DNA of 64,000 nucleotides from Kitasatospora kifunensis (GTDB lineage: Bacteria > Actinomycetota > Actinomycetes > Streptomycetales > Streptomycetaceae). The stretch covers positions 6,696,001-6,760,000 of the forward strand of contig NZ_JACHJV010000001.1 in the NCBI RefSeq assembly GCF_014203855.1, written 5' to 3'. Below the pieces are notes generated by a model. The model saw only the letters and a list, made by a program, of their open reading frames with translations. It did no database searches and had not been told where the DNA came from. Positions 26,889 through 34,096 of this stretch are shown here, piece by piece. The first letter of the stretch is position 1; every line of letters starts with the position of its first letter. The position numbers were made by a program, and so were the translations under genes.

Positions 26889-28275
26889 GCGCCAGGTAGA
26901 CCCGCAGCCGGGTCCGGTGCCACCACGCGCCGCTGGCCCGGCGCTCCTGGCGGCTGGTGAACCGGTAGCGGTAGAGCACCGCCCGCACGTGGGCCGGCGG
27001 CGCGTCCGGGAACGGGTTGTGGCGCAGCAGCCGCAGGGTCGCCCGGTCGCCGGCCAACAGCCGCTCGGCGAACGGCCGCAGCCAGGGGCGCGCGTAGACC
27101 GGGGAGATCGCGGCGAACCACATCAGCCAGTCCAGCCGCAGGTGGTAGGGCGCGTACTGGCCGGGGCGGTGCCGCACGTCGCCCGGCTTGCCCTTGAACT
27201 CGTACTCGCGCCACACCGTGCCCGCCGTCAGCCGCTCCTCCGCGGTGCCTTCGAGGACCACCTCGAAGCGGATCCGGTTGATGCTGCCGAAAGCGCCGTA
27301 GGTGTTCACCAGGTGCAGCCGGTTGAAGGAGTAGTTCATCAACTGCCCGCGCGACAGCAGGTTGCGCGCCGGCCAGTAGCTGAGCCAGAGCACCAGCGCG
27401 GTCGCGGCCAGCACCAGCACCTCGTACCAGAGCGGCGCTCGCGCGGTGGCCAGGTGGCCGGCCCCCGGCAGCCGCAGCGCACCGAAGGCCAGCGCGATGG
27501 TCAGCCAGTTGAGCCAGGCGAAGTTGCCGGAGGCGATCAGCCAGAGCTGGGTGACCACCATCGCGCCCGCCGCCCAGGAGGCGACGGGCTGCGGGGTGAA
27601 GAGCAGCACCGGCAGGCCCAGCTGGGCGAGGTGGTTGGCGGCCACCTCCACGCGGTGCAGCGGCATCGGCAGGTGGTGGAAGTACCAGCTCAGCGGCCCG
27701 GGCATGGGCTGCGTCTCGTGGTGGTACTTCAGGCAGGTCAGGTCCCGCCAGCAGCGGTCGCCGCGCAGCTTGATCAGCCCGGCGCCGAACTCCACCCGGA
27801 ACAGCAGCCAGCGGAAGAGGAAGAGCACCGGGACGGGCGGCGCGACCTCGGTGTTGCCCAGGAAGACCGCCAGGAACCCCGCCTCCAGTAGCAGCGACTC
27901 CCAGCCGAAGGAGTACCAGGTCTGCCCGACGTTGACGATCGACAGGTAGAGCAGCCAGAGCAGGGCCCACAGCAGCATCGAGCCCCACAGCGGTACCAGG
28001 TCGGCCAGCCCCGCGGTCACGGCGGCCGCAAGCAGCGTGCCGCCCCAGGCGAGGGCGGCGAAGCCGCGGTCCGAGTAGCCGAACTGGAAGAGGCTCGGCG
28101 CCTCCCGGAAGGTCCGGTACCGCAGGTACCGCGGCACCGGCAGCATCCCGTGCTCGCCGATCAGGGCCCGGAACTGCCGGGCCGCCGCCAGGAAGCCGAC
28201 CAGGTAGACGACGGCCAGCAGGCGCAGCAGCACCAGCCGGCTGAGCGCGTACCCGGGGGCGGTGAACCACTCCAC
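26872..28275 (-). CDS. lipase maturation factor family membrane protein
   Basis: 467 residues from a GTG at 28275, chosen because VEWFTAPGYALSRLVLLRLLA is the usual start of this family and nothing upstream resembles it. Several membrane segments occupy the first 300 residues; the family-specific signature lies at FGWESLLLEAGFLAVFLGN, FRVEFGAGLIKLRGDRCWRDLTCL, HHETQPMPGPLSWYFHHLP, and in the soluble end NTYGAFGSINRIRFEVVLEG, GQYAPYHLRLDWLMWFAA. Animal LMF1 matures lipases in the ER; the bacterial role is not established. No clear ribosome site is visible at the GTG. Confidence 0.87.
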   Translation of the reverse strand: MEWFTAPGYALSRLVLLRLLAVVYLVGFLAAARQFRALIGEHGMLPVPRYLRYRTFREAPSLFQFGYSDRGFAALAWGGTLLAAAVTAGLADLVPLWGSMLLWALLWLLYLSIVNVGQTWYSFGWESLLLEAGFLAVFLGNTEVAPPVPVLFLFRWLLFRVEFGAGLIKLRGDRCWRDLTCLKYHHETQPMPGPLSWYFHHLPMPLHRVEVAANHLAQLGLPVLLFTPQPVASWAAGAMVVTQLWLIASGNFAWLNWLTIALAFGALRLPGAGHLATARAPLWYEVLVLAATALVLWLSYWPARNLLSRGQLMNYSFNRLHLVNTYGAFGSINRIRFEVVLEGTAEERLTAGTVWREYEFKGKPGDVRHRPGQYAPYHLRLDWLMWFAAISPVYARPWLRPFAERLLAGDRATLRLLRHNPFPDAPPAHVRAVLYRYRFTSRQERRASGAWWHRTRLRVYLAPMTRL

Positions 28276-28392
28276 CCGCCCATCTGACCATCCGCCGCCA
28301 CAGCGCGTGGGCCACCGCGCCGTAGCGGTACGCCGACTCGGGGCCCTAGGGCACCCGGCCCAGCAGAACAGGCGCGCCGGGGGCGGCCTCCC

Positions 28393-28398
28393 TAGGCT
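28393..28398 (+). promoter_or_regulatory. -10 box TAGGCT, leaderless arrangement for the M24 gene
   Basis: TAGGCT is followed by 7 bases and then the ATG at 28406; no ribosome site is present, which fits a leaderless transcript. Confidence 0.5.
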
Positions 28399-28405
28399 TC
28401 CAGAC

Positions 28406-29512
28406 ATGTCCGATGCGCACGCGGCCCGCCGAGAGCGGCTCAGCGAGTACTGCAGCGCCAGCGGGGCGGACGCGGCGCTGATCAGCAAGCCCGCCAACGT
28501 CCAGTACCTGACCGGCTGCGCCCCCTGCGGCGCGGCCCTGCTGCTGACCCGGGAGCGCGCGCTGCTCGCGCTGCCCGGCGAGCTGCCGCCCGACGACAGC
28601 GGCGAGCACCCCTTCGCCGCCGAGCTGCCGCACCTGGCTGCCGAGCCGGGCCAGGACCCCACCGAGGCGGCGGCTGCGGTCGCGGCCCGGCTCGGCGTCT
28701 CGGACCTGGTGGTGGAGGAGCACGACCTCACCGTCAGCCGGCACCGCGCGATCGCCGAAGCGGCGCCGGGGGTGCGGCTGGGCGACGTGAACCTCGCGGT
28801 CGAGCGGCTGCGGGTGGTCAAGGACGAGCAGGAGCTGGCGGGGCTGCGGATCGCTGCCGAGATCGGCGACCAGGCGCTCGGCGAGCTGCTCGAATCGATC
28901 CTGGTCGGCCGCACCGAACGCCACCTGGCGATGGAGCTGGAGCGCCGGATGGTCGACCACGGCGCGGACCGGGCCGGCTACCCGGTCTCGGTCGGCACCG
29001 GCAGCCACTCCGGGCGCTCCGATCACCGCCCCACCGACCGCCGGGTCGAGGAGGGCGACTTCCTGACCGTCTCGCTCGGCGCCCAGTACCGCGGCTACTC
29101 GGTCTGCACCACCCGGACCTTCGTGATCGGCGCGGCCCCCGCGACCTGGCAGGTGGAGCTGCACCGGCTGGTCTTCGACGCCCAGCGGGCCGGGCGCGAG
29201 GCGCTGGCCCCGGGCGTGCTGGGCAGCGAACCGGACCGCGCCGCCCGCGAGGTGCTGCGGGCCGGTGGGTACCAGGAGGAGCGGCCGCAGCCGTTCGGGC
29301 ACGGCGTGGGTCTTGAGGTCAGGGAGGCGCCGCAGCTCGGGCCCGCGGAGATGGGTAAACTGGACAACCGCGTGCCGGTCACCGTCGGTCCAGGGGTACA
29401 CCTCCCGGGCCGGGGCGGAGTCCGGATCGAGGACACGCTCGTGGTGCGCCCCCTCGAAGAGGGCGGACCTGAGCTGCTCACCATCACCACCAAGGAGCTC
29501 CTCGCCCTGTGA
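28406..29512 (+). CDS. M24 (Xaa-Pro peptidase fold) protein with degenerate metal site
   Basis: 368 residues. Creatinase-type N-terminal domain (ISKPANVQYLTGCAPCGAALLLT) and a pita-bread C-terminal domain (VKDEQELAGLRIAAEIGDQAL ... GHGVGLEV ... GVRIEDTLVV). Against the aminopeptidase P pattern, the two metal Asp are replaced (TVSLGAQYRGYSVCTTRTF has Ser and Cys there), the first Glu is Gly (TVGPG) and the proton-shuttle His is Arg (EVREAP); the GH histidine and the last Glu (RIED) remain. It is therefore probably not an active dinuclear peptidase and may be a binding protein. It sits just upstream of efp. Confidence 0.85.
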   Translation: MSDAHAARRERLSEYCSASGADAALISKPANVQYLTGCAPCGAALLLTRERALLALPGELPPDDSGEHPFAAELPHLAAEPGQDPTEAAAAVAARLGVSDLVVEEHDLTVSRHRAIAEAAPGVRLGDVNLAVERLRVVKDEQELAGLRIAAEIGDQALGELLESILVGRTERHLAMELERRMVDHGADRAGYPVSVGTGSHSGRSDHRPTDRRVEEGDFLTVSLGAQYRGYSVCTTRTFVIGAAPATWQVELHRLVFDAQRAGREALAPGVLGSEPDRAAREVLRAGGYQEERPQPFGHGVGLEVREAPQLGPAEMGKLDNRVPVTVGPGVHLPGRGGVRIEDTLVVRPLEEGGPELLTITTKELLAL

Positions 29513-29581
29513 CCACCGCTCCGGTGGGGGCAGGCCCGCACCCTTGGTTCCTTGACAGCTATATCAGGAGTAAGTGCGCCC

Positions 29582-30148
29582 GTGGCTTCCACGAACGATC
29601 TCAAGAACGGCATGGTCCTCAAGCTCGACAACGACCAGCTCTGGTCTGTCGTCGAGTTCCAGCACGTCAAGCCGGGCAAGGGCCCCGCCTTCGTGCGCAC
29701 CAAGCTCAAGCACGTGCTGAGCGGCAAGGTCGTCGACAAGACGTTCAACGCGGGTACCAAGGTCGAGACCGCGAACGTCGACAAGCGCGGCATGCAGTTC
29801 TCGTACAAGGACGGCGAGCAGTTCGTGTTCATGGACATGGACACCTACGACCAGATGTTCATCAGCAAGGAGGTCGTCGGCGACGCGGCCAAGTACCTGC
29901 TGGAGGGCTTCGAGGCCGTGGTCGCGGTCTACGAGGGCGCCCCGCTGTACATCGAGCTCCCGGCCTCCGTCGAGCTGGTCATCCAGGAGACCGAGCCCGG
30001 CCTGCAGGGTGACCGCTCCACCGGTGGCACCAAGCCCGCCACCCTGGAGACCGGCGCCGAGATCTCCGTCCCGCTCTTCATCACCACCGGCGAGAAGATC
30101 AAGGTCGACACCCGTGACGGCAGCTACCTCGGCCGGGTGAACAAGTAA
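29582..30148 (+). CDS. efp: elongation factor P
   Basis: 188 residues from GTG 29582, giving MASTNDLKNGMVLKLDNDQLWSV. The three beta-barrel domains are intact; the loop that reaches the peptidyl transferase centre reads KPGKGPAFVRTK, with Lys in the PGKGP turn seen in actinobacterial EF-P, thought to work without modification. It relieves ribosome stalling at polyproline. AGGAG lies somewhat far (12 bases) from the start. nusB follows after 2 bases, so the two are one unit. Confidence 0.97.
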   Translation: MASTNDLKNGMVLKLDNDQLWSVVEFQHVKPGKGPAFVRTKLKHVLSGKVVDKTFNAGTKVETANVDKRGMQFSYKDGEQFVFMDMDTYDQMFISKEVVGDAAKYLLEGFEAVVAVYEGAPLYIELPASVELVIQETEPGLQGDRSTGGTKPATLETGAEISVPLFITTGEKIKVDTRDGSYLGRVNK

Positions 30149-30150
30149 CC

Positions 30151-30591
30151 GTGGCGTCAGCACGCACCAAGGCGCGTACGCACGCCTTCCAGATTCTCTT
30201 CGAGGCCGACGGCCGGGGCGTCGACCCGCTGTCGGTGCTCGCGAGCTGGGTGGCCCGCGCCCGCGAGCCCAAGCCGGACGAGGGTGTGCCGCAGGTCGGC
30301 GAGTACACCATGCAGCTGGTCGAGGGCTACGTGCAGCACGCCCGCCGGATCGACGAGCTGATCTCGACCTACGCGGTGGGCTGGACGCTCGACCGGATGC
30401 CGGTCGTGGACCGCAACGTCCTGCGGCTCGGCGCCTACGAGCTGATCTGGGAGGACGGCGTCCCGGACGCGGTCGTCCTGGACGAGGCGGTGGAGATCGC
30501 CAAGGAGTTCTCCACGGACGACTCGCCGGCCTTCGTGAACGGCATGCTCGCCCGCTTCATGGAGCTCAAGAGCACGATCCGCCGCGACTGA
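30151..30591 (+). CDS. nusB: transcription antitermination factor NusB
   Basis: 146 residues from GTG. Signature ARTKARTHAFQILFEADGRG (arginine-rich N terminus), then a helical bundle with VGWTLDRMPVVDRNVLRLGAYEL and VVLDEAVEIAKEFSTDDSPAFVNGMLARF, all typical of NusB. With NusE/S10 it binds boxA RNA in rRNA operons. A strong terminator follows. Confidence 0.96.
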   Translation: MASARTKARTHAFQILFEADGRGVDPLSVLASWVARAREPKPDEGVPQVGEYTMQLVEGYVQHARRIDELISTYAVGWTLDRMPVVDRNVLRLGAYELIWEDGVPDAVVLDEAVEIAKEFSTDDSPAFVNGMLARFMELKSTIRRD

Positions 30592-30613
30592 GGGCCACGG
30601 CCCCGCGCCCCTT

Positions 30614-30649
30614 CGATGGCCGTCGGACCTTCCGGTCCGGCGGCCATCG
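30614..30649 (+). terminator. nusB terminator
   Basis: A 16-bp stem (30614-30629 with 30634-30649, one G-T wobble) with loop TTCC, 22 bases past the nusB stop. Confidence 0.85.
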
Positions 30650-30659
30650 CGCGTATGTT

Positions 30660-30675
30660 GTTACTCACCAGTAAC
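30660..30675 (+). promoter_or_regulatory. 16-bp inverted repeat, probable repressor operator
   Basis: GTTACT-CACC-AGTAAC is a perfect 6-bp inverted repeat with a 4-base spacer, 21 bases upstream of the thioesterase ATG. Its TTACTnnnnAGTAA form resembles operators of TetR-family regulators of acyl-CoA metabolism. Confidence 0.6.
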
Positions 30676-30696
30676 CAATGCGAAGGGCGTCTTCCC

Positions 30697-31548
30697 ATGA
30701 CGACTGCGACCGCGACGGACAGCGAGTTCGACCAGGCGATCGCCCTCGAACCGGACCCCGGTGCGCCGGGCCGCCACCTCGGTGAGCTGGGCGCCGGCTG
30801 GCAGATCGGCGGCGGGGTGAACGGCGGCCTGCTGCTGGCGGTGGCCGCCAACGCGCTGCGCCAGGAGCTGCCCGAGCACCCGGATCCGCTGTCGATCAGC
30901 GGCTACTACCTGGCACCCTCGACCCCGGGACCTGTGTCGGTGCGAACCGAGACGGTGCGCCGTGGCCGCTCGCTCGCCACCGCCACCGCCTCGCTCTACC
31001 AGGACGATGCCCAGGGCGCCCCGATGGAGAAGTTGAGAGTGCTGGCCAGCTACGGCGAGCTGGCCGCACTCACCGGGGAGGTGCGCACCTCGGCCGCGCC
31101 GCCCGAGCTGCCGCCGGTGCAGGAGTGCGTGGGCATGGAGCACGCGCCCCCCGCGCTGATCGAGCAGGCCGCTCTGCTGGAGCGCTTCGATCTGCGGCTC
31201 GACCCGGCCACCGTGGGGTGGGCGCTGGGCCAGCCGGCCAACGTGGGCCGGATCCAGGGCTGGTTCAAGCTCGCCGACGGGCGTGAGCCCGACCCGCTGG
31301 CGCTGCTGCTGGTGGCCGACGCGCTGCCGCCGGTCACCTTCGACCTCGGGATGCCCGGGTGGGCGCCGACCATCGAGCTGACTGTCCACCTGCGGGCGGT
31401 GCCGGCCGCGGGCTGGCTGCGGGTCAGCCACGCCACCCGCAATCTGGCCGGCGGCTACTTCGAGGAGGACTGCGAGATCTGGGACTCGGCAGGCCGCCTG
31501 GTCGCGCAGTCGCGTCAGCTGGCCCGGGCACCGCGCGCGCAGGGCTGA
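30697..31548 (+). CDS. acyl-CoA thioesterase family protein (double hot-dog fold)
   Basis: 283 residues; the ATG at 30697 follows AAGGGCG, and the frame upstream runs through the nusB terminator. The N-terminal hot-dog shows GAGWQIGGGVNGGLLLAVAANAL and LSISGYYLAPSTPGPVSVRTE; the second half GMPGWAPTIELTVHLRAVPAAGWLRV ... GGYFEEDCEIWDSAGRLVAQSRQLA is the TesB-like 4HBT_3 end. The family hydrolyses acyl-CoA thioesters; the chain specificity is unknown. It converges on bldD, from which it is separated by a two-way hairpin. Confidence 0.87.
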   Translation: MTTATATDSEFDQAIALEPDPGAPGRHLGELGAGWQIGGGVNGGLLLAVAANALRQELPEHPDPLSISGYYLAPSTPGPVSVRTETVRRGRSLATATASLYQDDAQGAPMEKLRVLASYGELAALTGEVRTSAAPPELPPVQECVGMEHAPPALIEQAALLERFDLRLDPATVGWALGQPANVGRIQGWFKLADGREPDPLALLLVADALPPVTFDLGMPGWAPTIELTVHLRAVPAAGWLRVSHATRNLAGGYFEEDCEIWDSAGRLVAQSRQLARAPRAQG

Positions 31549-31581
31549 GCGGGTCCGCTGGGGCCTGCCGTGGACACGCCG

Positions 31582-31611
31582 ACGGCGCGGTCCCCCCGGG
31601 GACCGCGCCGT
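31582..31611. terminator. bidirectional hairpin between thioesterase and bldD
   Basis: 14-bp perfect inverted repeat ACGGCGCGGTCCCC (31582-31595) and 31598-31611, followed rightward by GACGTTTCTT. It lies between two convergent stops and can serve both. Confidence 0.75.
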
Positions 31612-31645
31612 GACGTTTCTTCAGCTCTGCGAGGGCGTCCCGAGC

Positions 31646-32149
31646 TCAGCTCGCGTCCTCTTCGCGCACCGCGCGACGGGCGTCCGAGTTGAGCACGCCC
31701 CAGCTGATCAGCTGCTCGGTGAGGATGGACGGCGACTGGTCGTAGATCACCGCGAGAGTGCGCAGGTCGTCCTGGCGGATCGAGAGCACCTTGCCGTTGT
31801 AGTCGCCGCGCTGGGACTGGATGGTGGCGGCGTAGCGCTGCAGCGGGCCGGCCTTTTCGGAAGGGACCTGGGTCAGTCTCTCCAGGTCCAGCACCAGGCG
31901 CGGCGGCGGCTCGGCCGCCCCGCCCGGGGTGCCGCCGGGCAGCAGTTCCTGCACCGGGACACCGTAGAACTCGGCCAGTTCGGCCAGCCGCTGCACCGTC
32001 ACAGCACGGTCGCCACGCTCGTACGAGCCGACGACGACCGCCTTCCAGCGTCCCTGGGACTTCTCCTCGACGCCGTGCAGGGAGAGACCCTGCTGAGTGC
32101 GGATAGCGCGGAGTTTGCCCCCGAGCTGCTTCGCGTAGTCGCTGGACAT
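31646..32149 (-). CDS. bldD: developmental regulator BldD
   Basis: 167 residues, the exact length of streptomycete BldD. N-terminal XRE-type helix-turn-helix (YAKQLGGKLRAIRTQQGLSL ... GSYERGDRAVTVQRLAELAEFYGV). The C-terminal domain has the cyclic-di-GMP signature RGD, eight residues, RQDD (RGDYNGKVLSIRQDD). BldD with a tetrameric c-di-GMP bridge represses sporulation genes during vegetative growth. The gene lies divergent to pyrR; a sequence matching its own binding site is found 105 bases upstream of its start. Confidence 0.96.
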   Translation of the reverse strand: MSSDYAKQLGGKLRAIRTQQGLSLHGVEEKSQGRWKAVVVGSYERGDRAVTVQRLAELAEFYGVPVQELLPGGTPGGAAEPPPRLVLDLERLTQVPSEKAGPLQRYAATIQSQRGDYNGKVLSIRQDDLRTLAVIYDQSPSILTEQLISWGVLNSDARRAVREEDAS

Positions 32150-32253
32150 TGTTCTCCCCGGACGAGAAATTTCTTGATCATGACGGTCACGGGGGAGTGG
32201 GTTTGATCCCGCGTCCCAAAGAGCGTCCTACCGGTGGGTTCGACGTCTGTTCC

Positions 32254-32273
32254 GTAACTCACTGTGAGGTTAC
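32254..32273. promoter_or_regulatory. bldD: probable BldD box in the bldD-pyrR gap
   Basis: GTAACTCACTGTGAGGTTAC is an imperfect palindrome; the reverse strand reads CACAGTGAGT, holding the AGTGA and TCAC half-sites of the BldD consensus. The gap 32150-32474 otherwise contains TAGGAC-like and TAGCAT-like hexamers that could be the bldD and pyr promoters, but no clear -35 boxes. Confidence 0.6.
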
Positions 32274-32427
32274 GTAGAGTAAGGTAGCTGCGTCAAGCCG
32301 AATGGGGCAGTCGTGCGAATGGTCTGCTACCTCTGCGTGAACACGACACAACGGATGGCGGGCTGCCCATGATCGCCCTGGTAGCATAGGCACGGCTCCG
32401 GGTGCGACCCGGTGTCCACTCCCGACA

Positions 32428-32466
32428 TCCTTTAAGACCCGTCCCGTGAGGCGGGGAAGGAGGTCC
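32428..32466 (+). ncRNA. PyrR-binding RNA element overlapping the pyrR ribosome site
   Basis: CCTTTAAGACCCGTCCCGTG then AGGCGGGGAAGGAGG. The core GTCC-nGnGAGG-CnGnGAAGG matches the PyrR binding loop of Bacillus pyr leaders. Here GGGGAAGGAGG is also the ribosome site of pyrR, with the ATG at 32475, so PyrR binding would block translation instead of causing attenuation, as described for mycobacteria. Confidence 0.75.
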
Positions 32467-32474
32467 GCTTCGGC

Positions 32475-33101
32475 ATGACCACACCACAGACCGACATTCC
32501 GCGTCCGCCGCACCAGGTGCTGGACGGCGCCGACATCTCCCGGGTGATCACCCGGATCGCGCACGAGATCGTGGAGCGCGCGAAAGGCGCCGAGGACGTC
32601 GTCCTGCTCGGCATCCACACCCGCGGTGTCCACCTCGCCCGCCGGTTGCACGCCAAGCTGATCCAGATCACCGGGCGCGAGATCCCGCTCGGCACGCTGG
32701 ACATCACGATGTACCGCGACGACCTGCGGCTCAAGCCCGCCCGGGCGCTGGAGCACACCGAGATCCCGGCCGGCGGCATCGACGGCCGCCTGGTGATCCT
32801 CGTCGACGACGTGCTCTTCTCCGGCCGCACGGTGCGCGCCGCGCTCGACGCGCTGGGCGACATCGGGCGCCCCCGCGCGGTGCAGCTCGCCGTCCTGGTC
32901 GACCGCGGCCACCGCGAGCTGCCGATCCGCGCCGACTACGTGGGCAAGAACCTGCCGACCTCGCTGCGCGAGGCGGTCCAGGTCAGGCTCGCCGACGCCG
33001 ACGGGCAGGACGCCGTCCTGGTCGGCGACCGCGACTACGCCGCCCGCAGTTCGCAGGCACTCGCCGCCCCCACCAGCCCGGACCCCCAGATTTCGGAGTA
33101 A
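32475..33101 (+). CDS. pyrR: bifunctional pyr operon regulator PyrR / uracil phosphoribosyltransferase
   Basis: 208 residues. Type I PRTase fold with the PRPP loop RLVILVDDVLFSGRTVRAALDAL and substrate motifs IHTRGVHLARRL, LDITMYRDDL; the end RADYVGKNLPTSLREAVQVRLADADGQDAV is characteristic of PyrR. It senses UMP/UTP and PRPP and binds the leader element just upstream of its own gene. The last base of its TAA is the first base of the pyrB ATG. Confidence 0.95.
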   Translation: MTTPQTDIPRPPHQVLDGADISRVITRIAHEIVERAKGAEDVVLLGIHTRGVHLARRLHAKLIQITGREIPLGTLDITMYRDDLRLKPARALEHTEIPAGGIDGRLVILVDDVLFSGRTVRAALDALGDIGRPRAVQLAVLVDRGHRELPIRADYVGKNLPTSLREAVQVRLADADGQDAVLVGDRDYAARSSQALAAPTSPDPQISE

Positions 33102-34096
33102 TGGCCTTGAAGCGCCACCTCGTCTCCGCCGCCGATCTCAGCCGCGACGACGCGCTGCTGATCCTGGACACCGCCGAGGAGCTGGCCCAGCTCTCCGGGC
33201 GGGCCGTCAAGAAGCTCCCCACGCTGCGCGGCCGCACCGTCGTCAACCTCTTCTTCGAGGACTCCACCCGCACCAAGACCTCCTTCGAGGTCGCCGAGAA
33301 GCGGCTGAGCGCCGACGTCATCAACTTCGCCGCCAAGGGCTCCTCGGTCTCCAAGGGCGAGAGCCTCAAGGACACCGCGCTGACCCTGCAGGCGATGGGC
33401 GCCGACGCCGTCGTCATCCGGCACCACGCCTCCGGCGCACCGGCCCGCCTGGCCCAGTCCGACTGGCTGCACGGCAGTGTGATCAACGCCGGCGACGGCA
33501 CCCACGAGCACCCCACCCAGGCCCTGCTGGACGCGCTGACCATGCGCCGCCACCTCAACCCGGGCCTGGGCAACGATCTGAACGGACGCCGGATCACCAT
33601 CGTCGGCGACGTGCTGCACAGCCGGGTGGCCCGCTCCAACGTGCTGCTGCTGCAGACGCTCGGCGCGCAGGTCACCTGCGTGGCCCCGCCCACCCTGCTG
33701 CCGGTCGGCATCGGGAGCTGGCCCTGCGAGGTCAGCTACGACCTCGACGCCTCGCTCGCCAAGACCGACGCGCTGATGATGCTGCGGGTCCAGCGCGAGC
33801 GGATGAACGCCGCGTTCTTCCCCACCGAGCGCGAGTACTCGCGCCGCTACGGGATGAACGGCCAGCGGATGGCCAAGCTGCCCGAGCACGCCATCGTGAT
33901 GCATCCGGGACCGATGGTGCGCGGCATGGAGATCACCGCCGAGGTGGCGGACTCCCCGCGCTGCACGGCCGTCGAGCAGGTCGCCAACGGCGTCTCGACC
34001 CGGATGGCCGTCCTGTACCTGCTGCTTGGCGGGGCCGTCTTCAACGACGGTCCCTCCGACGCCCCCCGCACCGAAACCAGTGAGGCCGCCCAGTGA
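33101..34096 (+). CDS. pyrB: aspartate carbamoyltransferase catalytic subunit
   Basis: 331 residues, ATG overlapping the pyrR stop by one base. Carbamoyl-phosphate site EDSTRTKTSFEVAEKRL, then GSSVSKGESLKDTALTLQAMGADAVVIRH, DGTHEHPTQALLDALTM, ITIVGDVLHSRVARSNVLLL, and MHPGPMVRGMEIT. It joins carbamoyl phosphate and aspartate, the committed pyrimidine step. No pyrI regulatory subunit is present; pyrC follows with a GTGA overlap, so complex formation with dihydroorotase is possible but is inference. Confidence 0.96.
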   Translation: MALKRHLVSAADLSRDDALLILDTAEELAQLSGRAVKKLPTLRGRTVVNLFFEDSTRTKTSFEVAEKRLSADVINFAAKGSSVSKGESLKDTALTLQAMGADAVVIRHHASGAPARLAQSDWLHGSVINAGDGTHEHPTQALLDALTMRRHLNPGLGNDLNGRRITIVGDVLHSRVARSNVLLLQTLGAQVTCVAPPTLLPVGIGSWPCEVSYDLDASLAKTDALMMLRVQRERMNAAFFPTEREYSRRYGMNGQRMAKLPEHAIVMHPGPMVRGMEITAEVADSPRCTAVEQVANGVSTRMAVLYLLLGGAVFNDGPSDAPRTETSEAAQ

